Assembly: GCA_963758845.1 (NCBI GenBank)
Contig: CAVWWX010000002.1
Location: 62,001 to 126,000 of the forward strand
Length of the DNA stretch: 64,000 bases
DNA from: JBDTSW01 sp963758845
Lineage (GTDB): Bacteria > Actinomycetota > Thermoleophilia > Solirubrobacterales > 70-9
Reading direction: 5' to 3'
The notes under the pieces are model-generated. The model saw only the letters and a list, made by a program, of their open reading frames with translations. It did no database searches and was not told where the DNA came from. Positions 1 through 8,405 of this stretch are shown one piece after another (the first letter of the stretch is position 1; the number at the start of each line of letters is the position of its first letter). The position numbers were made by a program, and so were the translations under genes.

Positions 1-1
1 C

Positions 2-748
2 GAGGGCGCAGTCCTCGGCTTCGCGATGGCGATCGCCGGCGCGCTTCTGGGCGCCTGGATGGGCGCGCACCTTGCGTCCGACCGCCTGCCGCGCACACGC
101 CCTCTGCGCCTGGCCGCGATCGGCGCGGCGGTGGTCGTGGGCGGGCTCGTCCTGTTCGGACTGCAGAAGCCGGCCGACGAGGGCGTGAGCGGCACGATCT
201 CGATCGCCGAGGGCTCGAGCGGAGCCGACCGCGAGGGAGTTGTGACGGTGAAGCTCGATCCGCCCCAGGCGGCGGCGGACGCCGAGTGGTTCCAGACGAT
301 CTCGTGGCAGGGCGGCGGCCTGGTGATCGACGACATGCGCGCCACCGAAACCCCCGGCGTCTACCGCACCGGCGGGGAGGTCCCGCTTGACGACGACTGG
401 AAGACCCTGGTCCGCCTCCACGACGGCAACTCGCTGACGGCGCTCGCGGTCTACCTGCCCAAGGACGAGGCGATCCCGGTGAAGGAGGTCTCCGCCACCG
501 AAGGCGTGACGCGCGAGTTCATCCCCGACCACGAGATCCTGCAGCGCGAGCAGCTCACCGCCGCGCCCGCCCTGTGGGCGGTCGCCTATGGCGTGGTGCT
601 GGCAATCACGCTCCTGTTCCTGGCCCTGATCGCCTGGGGCCTCCACCGCCTGGCGGTCACGGCCGAGGGGCTGGGCCAGCGCGGCGAGGCCAAGCGCAGC
701 GAACGCGCGCCCGGACGAATCGGCGGCCCGATCGGAGCGTCGCGATGA
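2..748 (+). CDS. Membrane protein, C-terminal part (5' end outside window)
   Basis: The reading frame is open from the first bases, so the real start lies upstream and the ATG at 26 is probably internal. The visible part has a glycine/alanine-rich hydrophobic segment, a basic loop, a second membrane segment, an extracytoplasmic domain of about 130 residues that looks beta-rich, and a final membrane helix followed by a basic tail. Its stop overlaps the next start as ATGA, so it heads or sits inside an operon with two further genes. I do not recognise the family; a FixH-like fold is possible but not shown. Confidence 0.6.
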   Translation, partial: EGAVLGFAMAIAGALLGAWMGAHLASDRLPRTRPLRLAAIGAAVVVGGLVLFGLQKPADEGVSGTISIAEGSSGADREGVVTVKLDPPQAAADAEWFQTISWQGGGLVIDDMRATETPGVYRTGGEVPLDDDWKTLVRLHDGNSLTALAVYLPKDEAIPVKEVSATEGVTREFIPDHEILQREQLTAAPALWAVAYGVVLAITLLFLALIAWGLHRLAVTAEGLGQRGEAKRSERAPGRIGGPIGASR

Positions 749-912
749 CCGCGCTCCTGCCGCTGGCCGACCACGGCAACGCCATCTCAGCGCTGCCCTT
801 CGTGGCGCCGATGTTCCTGATCGTCGCCGGCCTGCTGTTCCTGGTCCTGCGCGACCGCCTTGGGTCGCGCGGCGACGACGGCAGCGAGGATGCGCCAAGC
901 TCCGCGCCATGA
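745..912 (+). CDS. Small single-pass membrane protein (55 aa)
   Basis: The ATG at 745 overlaps the preceding stop (ATGA), and the gene's own TGA overlaps the next ATG in the same way, so three genes are translationally coupled. The product has one hydrophobic helix (roughly residues 17-34), then a basic turn and an acidic/serine-rich tail. No family is recognised. The coupling suggests it works with the membrane protein upstream. Confidence 0.6.
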   Translation: MTALLPLADHGNAISALPFVAPMFLIVAGLLFLVLRDRLGSRGDDGSEDAPSSAP

Positions 913-1967
913 GCGCCAGCACCCCACGGCGGCTGGCCGCCGCGGCGGCCGGGGCCGGGGCGATCGGGGGAGCAGCCTGGCTCGCCGCCCGCGCCCGCCA
1001 CACCCGTGAGCAGCTGGGGCCCCTGGCCCCGGGGCTGCCAGAGGGCCGCGCGTCGACCGTCGAAAGCGCCGACGGCACCGCGATCCACGTGGAGGAGTAC
1101 GGCCCGGCCGAGGGCCCGCCGCTGGTCCTGGTGCACGCCTGGATGTGCTCGCTGGAGCTGTGGCACCGCCAGATCGAGGCGCTTGCCGGCGAGGCGCGGA
1201 TCATCGCCTTCGACCTTCGCGGGCACGGGCGCAGCGGCCTGGCCGCCGACGAGGACTACTCGATCGAGCGCTTCGCCGACGACCTCGACGCCGTTCTCGC
1301 CGACCGCCTCGCCGACAGCGAGCAGGCGGTCCTGGCGGGCCACTCGATGGGCGCGATGACGATCGCCGCCTGGGCGCACGGCCACCCCAAGTCGGTCGCC
1401 GCGCGCTGCGGCGCGGTCGCCATGATCGGCACCGGCCTGGGCGACCTGATCAGCGAGAGCCTCGTGGTGAGCGCCCCGGCGCGGCTCGCCGGCACGAAGG
1501 AGCGGATCGAGGTCGCGCTGCTCTGCGCCGAGGTCCCCTTCGACGACGCCCCCGAGCTGGCCGTGCGAGCCGGCGTCCGCTACCTGGCGTTCGGCCCCGA
1601 TGCCCGCGGCGAGGACGTGACCCTGGTCGCGAGGATGGTCCGCGCCTGCCCGCGGCGGGTCCGCGGGCGGTGCGGCGGCACGCTCTCGCGGGTGGAGGTC
1701 TATGACGGGCTCGCGAACCTGGACGTCCCGGCGACGGTGATCGCGGGCGGCGCCGACCGGATGACCCCGCCGGTCCACGCCCACAAGCTGGCCGGGATGC
1801 TGCCGCGCAGCCCAGAGCCGATCGAGGCCCCCCGCTCGGGGCACATGGTGCCCCTGGAGGCCGACGAGCTGGTTACGACGGCGCTTCGACGCCTGCGAAC
1901 GCCTCCCGAGCCGAAGCGATCCGGTAAGGCTCGAGGTCGGCGAGCTGGCGCTGCGCGCGGGCGATGA
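909..1967 (+). CDS. Alpha/beta-fold hydrolase with N-terminal membrane anchor or signal
   Basis: 352 residues. A hydrophobic Ala/Gly-rich segment at about 9-27 is followed by a canonical alpha/beta hydrolase domain. The nucleophile elbow GHSMG places Ser146; an Asp in the GGADRMTPP stretch and the His in SGHMVPLE complete a plausible triad. Substrate unknown. The start overlaps the upstream stop by ATGA. The basic C-terminal tail, past the catalytic core, runs 95 nt antisense into the convergent gene that ends at 1873, so the tail is probably dispensable. Confidence 0.75.
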   Translation: MSASTPRRLAAAAAGAGAIGGAAWLAARARHTREQLGPLAPGLPEGRASTVESADGTAIHVEEYGPAEGPPLVLVHAWMCSLELWHRQIEALAGEARIIAFDLRGHGRSGLAADEDYSIERFADDLDAVLADRLADSEQAVLAGHSMGAMTIAAWAHGHPKSVAARCGAVAMIGTGLGDLISESLVVSAPARLAGTKERIEVALLCAEVPFDDAPELAVRAGVRYLAFGPDARGEDVTLVARMVRACPRRVRGRCGGTLSRVEVYDGLANLDVPATVIAGGADRMTPPVHAHKLAGMLPRSPEPIEAPRSGHMVPLEADELVTTALRRLRTPPEPKRSGKARGRRAGAARGR

Positions 1968-2364
1968 GCTCGCCGAAGTCGGCGACCGTCACCTCGCCGG
2001 CGCTGGTCGCCTCGAGCGACTGCCACAGCGACAGCTTTCCCGAGATCCCGATGTGGAGGCCCTCGAGCTCGATCACGCGGCTCAGCGGCGAGTAGCTCAG
2101 CAACCTGCCATTGGGCTTCAGCCGGCCCACCTTCTCGGCCGTCCACGCCACCGAGCTCTTGACCGGGTCGGCGCCGACGCCGAGCTCGTTCATCACGTCC
2201 AGCAGCGTCTGGCGGTCCTCGCCGATCTCCTGGGCAAGCCGCTCCAGCAGGTCGCCCAGCGCGCCGTCGGCGTTGCTCGACGCGGCGCGCTTGGCCAGCT
2301 CGTGCCCGGCGGTCGCGCCCGCCATGTGGTCGCGGAGGTAGATCGCTCTCAGCTTGGTGTCCAC
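1873..2364 (-). CDS. Conserved hypothetical protein (163 aa)
   Basis: Start placed at GTG 2364 (protein begins VDTKLRAIYL) because a TAGCGT hexamer sits 7 nt upstream and because the N-terminus I recall for this actinobacterial family starts there. The product is helical, with motifs such as LAGATAG-like HMAGATAGHELAKRA, WTAEKVGRLKPNG and SPLSRVIELEGL. No enzyme motif is evident and the function is unknown. The 3' end overlaps the alpha/beta hydrolase by 95 nt. Divergent from the sensor kinase at 2405, only 40 nt away. Confidence 0.7.
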   Translation of the reverse strand: MDTKLRAIYLRDHMAGATAGHELAKRAASSNADGALGDLLERLAQEIGEDRQTLLDVMNELGVGADPVKSSVAWTAEKVGRLKPNGRLLSYSPLSRVIELEGLHIGISGKLSLWQSLEATSAGEVTVADFGELIARAQRQLADLEPYRIASAREAFAGVEAPS

Positions 2365-2371
2365 AACCAGC

Positions 2372-2377
2372 ACGCTA
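2372..2377 (-). promoter_or_regulatory. -10 element TAGCGT, leaderless start at 2364
   Basis: TAGCGT on the minus strand ends 7 nt before GTG 2364. No Shine-Dalgarno fits in the gap, so transcription probably starts at or next to the start codon. Confidence 0.55.
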
Positions 2378-2391
2378 CAGCGCCGGGTGCT

Positions 2392-2397
2392 TACATT
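2392..2397 (+). promoter_or_regulatory. -10 element TACATT, leaderless start at 2405
   Basis: TACATT ends 7 nt before ATG 2405 and lies back to back with the minus-strand TAGCGT at 2372-2377. This favours ATG 2405 over an in-frame upstream codon at 2354 that would overlap the divergent gene. Confidence 0.6.
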
Positions 2398-2404
2398 GAT
2401 CACG

Positions 2405-4138
2405 ATGGACGCCGGCCAGCCGGGGGAGATCGGGAGGTCCCTCGACGAGCGTGGACTCCGCCGCCTGATGGCGGTGGGCCGAACGCTGGTCTCGCAGCTC
2501 GACCTCGAGTCCGTCCTGCAGGAGCTCTTGGAGGTCGCTCGCGAGCTGACCGGCGCCCGCTACGCCGCGATCGGGATCCTCGACGAGGACCGAAGCGGCC
2601 TCTCCAACTTCCACGCGATCGGCATCGACGACGAGACGCGCGAGGCCATCGGGGAACTGCCCAAGGGACGGGGCGTCCTGGGACTCCTGGTCGGAGAGGA
2701 GCGCCCGCTTCGGCTGGACGACGTGGGCGCGCACCCCCGCTCGTTCGGGTTTCCGGCCGGCCACCCGCCCATGCGCAGCTTCCTGGGCGTCCCGATCCTG
2801 ATCCGCGACCAGGCCTGGGGGAACCTCTACCTGACCGAGAAGGGCGACGGCCACTTCACCGAAAGCGACGAGGAGGCGGCCGTCGTCTTGGCGGAATGGG
2901 CGGCGATCGCGATCGAGAACGCGCACGTCTTCACCGCCTCGGAGGAGCGCCGCCGCCAGCTCGAGCGAGCCGTGTCCCGCCTGGAGGCAACGACCGAGAT
3001 CGCGCGCGCGGTCGGCGGCGAGACCAACCTCGAGCGCGTCCTCGAGACGATCGTGAAGCGGGCCCGGGCCCTGGTCGAGGCGCGCTCGGTGGTGATCCTC
3101 CTGGACGACCGAGGCGAGCTGGAGGTGGCGGCCACCGCGGGCGAGTTCATCCGCGACGTTCTCGGCGAGCGGCTGACGATCGGCTGGACCACCTGGGGCG
3201 GCGTGCTGCGCGGCCTGCGCCCCGAGCGCGTCGCCGACGTGCATGCCCGGCTTGGGATCTCGCCCCGCGAGCTGGGGATCGAGGCCCGGGCGGCGCTCCT
3301 CGTGCCGCTGAACTTCCGGGGGACGGCGCTCGGGGTGATCGCCGCCTTCGACCGCCTGGAGCTTGGCCCCGAGTTCGACGAGGAGGACGAGCGGCTGCTG
3401 GACGCGTTCGCGGCCAGCGCCGCGACCGCGGTCTCGACCGCGAAGTACGTCGCCTCCGAACGCCTGCGCCACTCGATCGACGCCTCCGAGCGCGAGCGCC
3501 GGCGCTGGGCGCGCGAGCTTCACGACGACACGCTGCAGGCCATGGGCGCCATGCGGGTGGTGCTGTCCTCGGCCGCGCGCACCGGGTCCGACGACGAGCT
3601 GCGGGCCGTCGTCGAGAACTCGGTGGAGCAGCTTGGCGAGGGGATCACCGCGCTGCGGGGGCTGATCTCCGAGCTCCGCCCGGCAGCGCTCGACGAGCTT
3701 GGCCTGGCGGCAGCGATCGAGGGGCTCGTCGCCCAGCAGGCCAACGCCGGCGAGCTGGAGATCGAGGCCGAGGTCGCGCTGGAGCCGGGCGAGGACGGCG
3801 AGGCCGAGCGGCTGGACGACGAGCTCGAGAGCACCCTGTACCGCGTGGTCCAGGAGGCCCTGACCAACATCGTCAAGCACGCCCGCGCCGAGCGGGTGCG
3901 GCTGGTCCTGCGCGAGGTCGACGGCTGGATCGAGGTCAGGATCCGCGACGACGGGCACGGCTTCGACGCCGTCCAGCCGACCGGCGGGTTCGGCCTGCTG
4001 GGCATGCGCGAGCGGGTCGAGCTGGCCGGCGGCGAGCTGAACGTGCGTTCACGGCCGCTGGAGGGGACCGAGCTCCACGCTCGCGTGCCGGCGCGCCGCG
4101 GTCAGGGGGATTCGAGCAGGTTGCGGTCGAGCGCGTAG
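2405..4138 (+). CDS. GAF-domain sensor histidine kinase (NarX/DevS type)
   Basis: 577 residues. Two GAF-like domains (about 20-170 and 190-345) precede a HisKA_3 dimerisation helix with the phosphoacceptor His373 in the stretch ARELHDDTLQ, then a HATPase_c domain with the N box (EALTNIVKHA), DDGHGFD and GGFGLLGMRERV. There is no membrane segment, so it is a cytoplasmic sensor. Architecture resembles DevS/DosS, but I cannot tell whether a GAF domain binds heme. It converges on, and overlaps by 37 nt, the NarL-type regulator at 4102-4809, its likely partner. Confidence 0.85.
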   Translation: MDAGQPGEIGRSLDERGLRRLMAVGRTLVSQLDLESVLQELLEVARELTGARYAAIGILDEDRSGLSNFHAIGIDDETREAIGELPKGRGVLGLLVGEERPLRLDDVGAHPRSFGFPAGHPPMRSFLGVPILIRDQAWGNLYLTEKGDGHFTESDEEAAVVLAEWAAIAIENAHVFTASEERRRQLERAVSRLEATTEIARAVGGETNLERVLETIVKRARALVEARSVVILLDDRGELEVAATAGEFIRDVLGERLTIGWTTWGGVLRGLRPERVADVHARLGISPRELGIEARAALLVPLNFRGTALGVIAAFDRLELGPEFDEEDERLLDAFAASAATAVSTAKYVASERLRHSIDASERERRRWARELHDDTLQAMGAMRVVLSSAARTGSDDELRAVVENSVEQLGEGITALRGLISELRPAALDELGLAAAIEGLVAQQANAGELEIEAEVALEPGEDGEAERLDDELESTLYRVVQEALTNIVKHARAERVRLVLREVDGWIEVRIRDDGHGFDAVQPTGGFGLLGMRERVELAGGELNVRSRPLEGTELHARVPARRGQGDSSRLRSSA

Positions 4139-4809
4139 CGGACCAGCTCGGAGCGCTTGCTCACCCGCAGTTTCTGTTGGATGTGGGCGCGGTGTGATTC
4201 GACGGTCCGCACGCTGAGGTAGAGGGTCTCGGCGATCTCGCCGTTCGTGTGACCAAGCGCGATCAGCCGCAGGATCTCGACCTCGCGCTCGGAGAGGTCG
4301 TCGGGCGGGCCCTCGGGCTCGGCGGCCAGCCGGGCGCCCAGCTCGGGCTGGAGGTAGGTGCCGCCCTGGGCCGCCATCCGGACGGCCTTCACCAGCTCGG
4401 AGTCGGCGGCGTCCTTGAGGATGTAGCCGCTGACGCCGGCCTGCATCGCCTCGCGGGCGAACACCGGATCGCTCTGCATGGTCAGGATCACGATGCTCGT
4501 CTCGGGCGAGGCCTCGAGCATCTCGGGGACCGCGCGGATGCTGGGCCCGCCGGGCATGTTCAAGTCCAGCACGAGCACATCGGGCTGGTGGCCGCGCACG
4601 TAGCGCACCGTGGAGGGGACGTCGCCGGCCTCGGCGACGACGCTCAGGTCGCCTTCGGCGTCCAGCAGCATGCGAAGGGCGCTGCGGACCACTCCGTGGT
4701 CCTCGGCCAGCACGATCCGGATCGCGCCGTCGGCCACGGCGGGCTTGCCCTCGGCCTCCACCGCCGCGAGGCTAGCGCCCGCCGGGCGGGAGTCGGAGTC
4801 CGCGCTCAT
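4102..4809 (-). CDS. NarL/FixJ-family response regulator
   Basis: 235 residues. A receiver domain starts near residue 30 (IRIVLAEDHGVVR) with phosphoacceptor Asp82 in VLVLDLNMPG and a conserved Lys in GYILKDA. A LuxR-type helix-turn-helix follows at about 170-232 (LSEREVEILRLIALGHTN). The first 28 residues are an extra low-complexity extension. It faces the GAF kinase with overlapping 3' ends, so both mRNAs are antisense to each other at their tails. Start at ATG 4809 is supported by TAGGCT 6 nt upstream. Confidence 0.88.
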   Translation of the reverse strand: MSADSDSRPAGASLAAVEAEGKPAVADGAIRIVLAEDHGVVRSALRMLLDAEGDLSVVAEAGDVPSTVRYVRGHQPDVLVLDLNMPGGPSIRAVPEMLEASPETSIVILTMQSDPVFAREAMQAGVSGYILKDAADSELVKAVRMAAQGGTYLQPELGARLAAEPEGPPDDLSEREVEILRLIALGHTNGEIAETLYLSVRTVESHRAHIQQKLRVSKRSELVRYALDRNLLESP

Positions 4810-4815
4810 CGATCG

Positions 4816-4821
4816 AGCCTA
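4816..4821 (-). promoter_or_regulatory. -10 element TAGGCT, leaderless start at 4809
   Basis: TAGGCT on the minus strand ends 6 nt before ATG 4809, leaving no room for a ribosome binding site. Confidence 0.55.
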
Positions 4822-4876
4822 GGCCCACCCGTCGGCAGCCACAACGGGTGCGACTGCGGATTAGACCTGCGGATTT

Positions 4877-5737
4877 CTACTTAGCCTCTCGGTCCCCCGG
4901 CGATGGCCGCTCCGCCACGAGCAGGGTCTGCGCGGCGCGCCCCAGTGGGCCGCGCTCGTCGAACAGGGCCGTGTCGGTGATCCCCACCCCGGTCGGCTCG
5001 GGGATCGTGATCGCGTCCAGTCCCACCCACTCGCCCTCCGGCATCCGGACGAGGTGGACCGAGAGGTCGACGTTGATGAAGAGGTATCGCGCCCAGTCGA
5101 GCGTGGCGCTGACGCCGTTCCCCGAGTCCGCGGCCGTCAGCACCCGCTGGAGCGGCGTCGGCTTCTCGCCGGCGAGAAGCGGATGGCGCATTCGCATCCA
5201 CACGATCGCGGGACCCGGTTCGACGAAGGCGCCGCGGACGAACCGGTACTCCATCGCGGTGTGGTAGCCGACGCCCTGCCCGGTATCGAAGAACTCGCCC
5301 TCCTCGGCCTGGTCGGGCCCCGGCGGCGGGTCGGCCGGGCGCAGGACCTGCCGCGACCGCGAGGGAACGCTCGGGGACTCGGTGCTCGCAAGGCCCGGCG
5401 GAAGCACGGTCTCGCCGCGGCGAAGCCGCCACGCCCGCGCCCGGATCAGGGTCTCCTCGCCACCGCTCAGGACGGCCTCGGCCATCTCGACCTGCCGCCC
5501 CGGGCGCACGACCTCGGCTTGAACGCGAAGCGGTGCGATCGGGACCGGCCGCAGGATCTCGAACGTGATCCGTCCCACCTGCATTGGGCTCTCCGAGGGA
5601 AGCGCCTCGAGCTCGCGGGCGATCAGAGCGGCCGGCGGGCCGGCGTGCTGGGAGCCGGGGTCCCAGGGCCCGCGGGTGAGCTCGGTGGACTCGAAGCCGT
5701 CCCCGGCCGCCACGTAGAAGCTCTGGGCGTCGCTCAT
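4877..5737 (-). CDS. Acyl-CoA thioesterase-like hotdog protein
   Basis: 286 residues, a two-hotdog TesB-like layout. The N-terminal half contains WDPGSQHAGPPAALIAREL and RITFEILRPVPIAPL, typical of this group; the C-terminal half contains ADSGNGVSATLDW and INVDLSVHL, matching the second hotdog helix and strand. It probably hydrolyses or binds an acyl thioester; the substrate cannot be read from sequence. A TAGTAT hexamer 8 nt before ATG 5737 supports the start. The MFS gene ends 27 nt upstream on the same strand. Confidence 0.75.
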   Translation of the reverse strand: MSDAQSFYVAAGDGFESTELTRGPWDPGSQHAGPPAALIARELEALPSESPMQVGRITFEILRPVPIAPLRVQAEVVRPGRQVEMAEAVLSGGEETLIRARAWRLRRGETVLPPGLASTESPSVPSRSRQVLRPADPPPGPDQAEEGEFFDTGQGVGYHTAMEYRFVRGAFVEPGPAIVWMRMRHPLLAGEKPTPLQRVLTAADSGNGVSATLDWARYLFINVDLSVHLVRMPEGEWVGLDAITIPEPTGVGITDTALFDERGPLGRAAQTLLVAERPSPGDREAK

Positions 5738-5745
5738 GGCGGCGG

Positions 5746-5751
5746 ATACTA
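5746..5751 (-). promoter_or_regulatory. -10 element TAGTAT, leaderless start at 5737
   Basis: TAGTAT on the minus strand ends 8 nt before ATG 5737. It lies between this start and the MFS stop, giving the thioesterase gene its own promoter. Confidence 0.55.
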
Positions 5752-5764
5752 GGATCGGCGGCCG

Positions 5765-7063
5765 CTAGCGCGCCGGCGCCGGCGCCGCCTCGCTCTCCCA
5801 CCGCTCGGGCTCGCGGATCCCGGGCACCGCCAGGAACGCGAAGCAGGCCACCGTGGCGAGCACACCGGCCCCGATCAGGGTCGCCTCGACGCCGATGGCC
5901 TCGGCGACCGGGCCGGCGAGCGCGAACGAGACCGGCGTGAGGCCGATCGAGACCAGCCAGTCCAGTGCGCTGACCCGGGCGAGGAGCTCGGTTGGGACGT
6001 AGCGGTGGATCATCGTCACCCAGATCACATTGCCGACCGTGAACGCAAGGCCCGAGACGAAGCCGATCACGACGGCCACCCACGCCGCCGCCGCCAGCGC
6101 GTATCCGACCAGGCAGAACACCGAGACTCCCCAGCCGACGTAGGCCCAGAGCACGAAGCGGCGGCCGATCCCCCGCTGGCCCAGCATCAGCCCGGAGACG
6201 ATCGCCCCCACCCCCGACGCGCCCAGGATGACTCCGAGCACGTCGGCGTCCGCCCCGAGCTCGTTTCGCACGATGAACGGCAGCAGGACCTCGAACGGGC
6301 CCAGGAAGAGCAGCAGGGTCAGCGCCGCCGACAGCAGCGTCGCCCACAGCCAGGGCTGCGAGCGGACGAACCGCGCCCCCTCGCGGACGTCCTCGAAGAC
6401 CGATGATCCCGAGTCCTCGCGAGCGACCGGGAGCGGCGCCATCAGCGCCACGCAGGCCATCGACACCAGGAAGGTGGCGGCGTCGACCGTGAAGGCGGCG
6501 CCCGTTCCCAGCCCGGCGACCAGGACACCGCCGATCGCGGGGCCCGCGAAGCGGAACGCCACGGGCTCGGCCAGCTGCTGAAGCGAGTTCGCCTCCACCA
6601 GCAGGCGCTGCGGGACCACGTCCGGGACGACCGCCTGGAAGTTCGGCGCGAAGATCGCGTCGCCGGCGCCGTAGAAGGCGGCGCTCAGGATCAGGTGCCA
6701 CAGCTCGATCTCGCCGCTGAGGGCGAGGATGGCGATGGCCCCGATCGCGACGGCGCGGATGGCGTCGCCCGCGATCATCAGCCGGCGGCGGTCGAAGCGG
6801 TCGCCCAGCACCCCGCCGACCAGCAGGAACGCGACCATCGGCAGGGTCCAGGCGACGCCCACGACCGACAGCGCGGTCGGTACGTTCGACAGGTCGTAGA
6901 CCTGCCACGCCAGCGCGACCAGGTAGATCCCGTCCCCGAACAGCGAGACGGAGGTCCCGGCGAAGAGCAGGGCGAAGTCGCGGATCCGCAGCGGCCGCAG
7001 GATCCGTACGCCCTCGCGGCGGGGCGGCGGGGTCTGATGCTCGAGGGGCGGCACCTGGTCCAT
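5765..7063 (-). CDS. Major facilitator superfamily transporter (MFS_3/enterobactin-exporter type)
   Basis: 432 residues with about 12 hydrophobic segments. After a basic N-terminus come FALLFAGTSVSLFGDGIY (helix 1) and GGVLGDRFDRRRLMI, the MFS motif A between helices 2 and 3. The layout matches the drug/siderophore efflux group. The open frame extends to 7465, but that extension is antisense to msrB, so I chose ATG 7063 (protein begins MDQVPPLEH). Divergent from msrB across 78 nt. Substrate unknown. Confidence 0.82.
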   Translation of the reverse strand: MDQVPPLEHQTPPPRREGVRILRPLRIRDFALLFAGTSVSLFGDGIYLVALAWQVYDLSNVPTALSVVGVAWTLPMVAFLLVGGVLGDRFDRRRLMIAGDAIRAVAIGAIAILALSGEIELWHLILSAAFYGAGDAIFAPNFQAVVPDVVPQRLLVEANSLQQLAEPVAFRFAGPAIGGVLVAGLGTGAAFTVDAATFLVSMACVALMAPLPVAREDSGSSVFEDVREGARFVRSQPWLWATLLSAALTLLLFLGPFEVLLPFIVRNELGADADVLGVILGASGVGAIVSGLMLGQRGIGRRFVLWAYVGWGVSVFCLVGYALAAAAWVAVVIGFVSGLAFTVGNVIWVTMIHRYVPTELLARVSALDWLVSIGLTPVSFALAGPVAEAIGVEATLIGAGVLATVACFAFLAVPGIREPERWESEAAPAPAR

Positions 7064-7127
7064 GTCCCGATGGTGGCAGCGAGGCGTAATGAGCGGGCCC
7101 GCCGGGCGACTAACCTTCACAACCCTT

Positions 7128-7133
7128 AGGAGG
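7128..7133 (+). promoter_or_regulatory. Shine-Dalgarno AGGAGG of msrB
   Basis: A perfect AGGAGG sits 8 nt before GTG 7142 and decides that start. A TAACCT hexamer at 7111-7116 could be the -10. This gene is a clear SD-led contrast to the many apparently leaderless genes nearby. Confidence 0.7.
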
Positions 7134-7141
7134 AAGAACGA

Positions 7142-7546
7142 GTGGAGAAGACGGAGAAGGTCACCAAGTCCGAGCAGGAGTGGCGCGAGGAGCTCAGCCC
7201 CGAGGAGTACGACGTGCTCCGCAAGCAGGGGACCGAGCGCGCGTTCACCGGCACCTACTGGGACAACAAGGACGACGGCATGTACCGCTGCAAGGGGTGC
7301 GGGCAGGAGCTGTTCAGCTCGGACACCAAGTTCGACTCGGGGACCGGCTGGCCCAGCTTCTTCGATCCCGCCGAGTCCGATGCCGTCGAGACGCGCCCCG
7401 ACAACTCGCTGTTGATGCGGCGCACCGAGGTCGTGTGCTCGCGGTGCGGAGGCCACCTCGGCCACCTGTTCGAGGACGGCCCCAACCCCACCGGACTGCG
7501 CTACTGCATCAACTCCTGCTCGCTGGACTTCGACAAGTCCGAGTAG
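7142..7546 (+). CDS. msrB: Peptide-methionine (R)-S-oxide reductase
   Basis: 134 residues, full length for MsrB. It repairs oxidised methionine (R-sulfoxide) in proteins using thioredoxin. Zinc ligands are the two CxxC pairs Cys50/Cys53 and Cys99/Cys102; TGWPSFF and GGHLGHLF are present; the catalytic Cys is Cys122 in RYCINS. The segment reads RYCINSCSLDF, with Cys126 where many family members have alanine, so an additional thiol lies four residues from the nucleophile. GTG start with strong SD. Followed 8 nt later by a methyltransferase gene. Confidence 0.93.
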   Translation: MEKTEKVTKSEQEWREELSPEEYDVLRKQGTERAFTGTYWDNKDDGMYRCKGCGQELFSSDTKFDSGTGWPSFFDPAESDAVETRPDNSLLMRRTEVVCSRCGGHLGHLFEDGPNPTGLRYCINSCSLDFDKSE

Positions 7547-7553
7547 GGGACTC

Positions 7554-8405
7554 GTGACCGAGCCGTCGCCTGGGGGCTCGGCCTCGATCAGCCCGACCGC
7601 CCATTACACGGGCGCGGTCTGGGCGCGCAACGGCCTGTCGACGCCCGAGCTCGAGACCGGGCTCGGGCGTCTGTCGTTCCTGTCCAGCCAGCCGGCGATG
7701 CTGGTGTCGAAGGCGGTCGGCGGCCCCACGCTCGAGCAGTTCCTGCTGGCCCGCCACCGGCTGATCGATCACCTGCTCGAGACGGCCATCGCCGACGGCC
7801 GGGTCTCGCAGGTGCTGGAGATCGCGGCCGGGATGTCGCCGCGCGGGTGGCGCTTCGCCCGCGATCACGGCGACGCGATCACCTACGTCGAGGCCGACCT
7901 ACCGGCGATGGCCGACCGCAAGCGCCGCGCGCTGGATCGCGCGGGGTCGCTGGGCCCGGACCACCGGGTGGTGGAGATCGACGCCCTCGCCGAGTCCGGC
8001 CCCGCGAGCGTCCCGGCGGTGGCGGGCGAGCTGAATCCCCAGCGCGGCCTCGCGGTCATCACCGAGGGGCTGATCAGCTACCTGGACCGGCCGGGGCTGG
8101 AGGGGCTGTGGCGCCGGACGGCCGCCGCGCTCGCCTCGTTCCCGGACGGCATGTACCTGTCCGACGTGCACCTCGCCGGCGAGAACCCGGGCCTCGCTAC
8201 GACCGCCTTCCTTCGCGGCCTCTCCGCCTTCGTACGCAGCAACGTCGAGCTCCACTTCGCCGACGAGGCCGAGGCCGAGGAGGCACTCCGCGCCGCCGGA
8301 TTCACCACCGCCACCCTCCACCGCCCCACGGACTTCGCCGACCGGATCGAGGTCGACGGGAAAGGCGCCCAGTTGGTGCGGGTGATCGAGGCGGGGGCGG
8401 CCTAG
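7554..8405 (+). CDS. Class I SAM-dependent methyltransferase, LCMT/PPM-like
   Basis: 283 residues. The N-terminal SARP-like region (TAHYTGAVWARNGLS) leads into a Rossmann domain with VLEIAAGMSPRGWRF as the SAM-binding glycine loop, an acidic YVEADLP strand, and AVITEGLISYL, which resembles the leucine carboxyl methyltransferase (PPM1/TcmP) family. Natural acceptor unknown. GTG 7554 lies 8 nt after the msrB stop, so the two are probably co-transcribed. The stop shares a CTAG with the convergent serS stop. Confidence 0.75.
   Translation: MTEPSPGGSASISPTAHYTGAVWARNGLSTPELETGLGRLSFLSSQPAMLVSKAVGGPTLEQFLLARHRLIDHLLETAIADGRVSQVLEIAAGMSPRGWRFARDHGDAITYVEADLPAMADRKRRALDRAGSLGPDHRVVEIDALAESGPASVPAVAGELNPQRGLAVITEGLISYLDRPGLEGLWRRTAAALASFPDGMYLSDVHLAGENPGLATTAFLRGLSAFVRSNVELHFADEAEAEEALRAAGFTTATLHRPTDFADRIEVDGKGAQLVRVIEAGAA

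Noticed and set aside
2053..4197. 714-codon plus-strand open frame across the GAF kinase
   Set aside because: Alternate frame of the kinase with Arg/Gly-rich translation.
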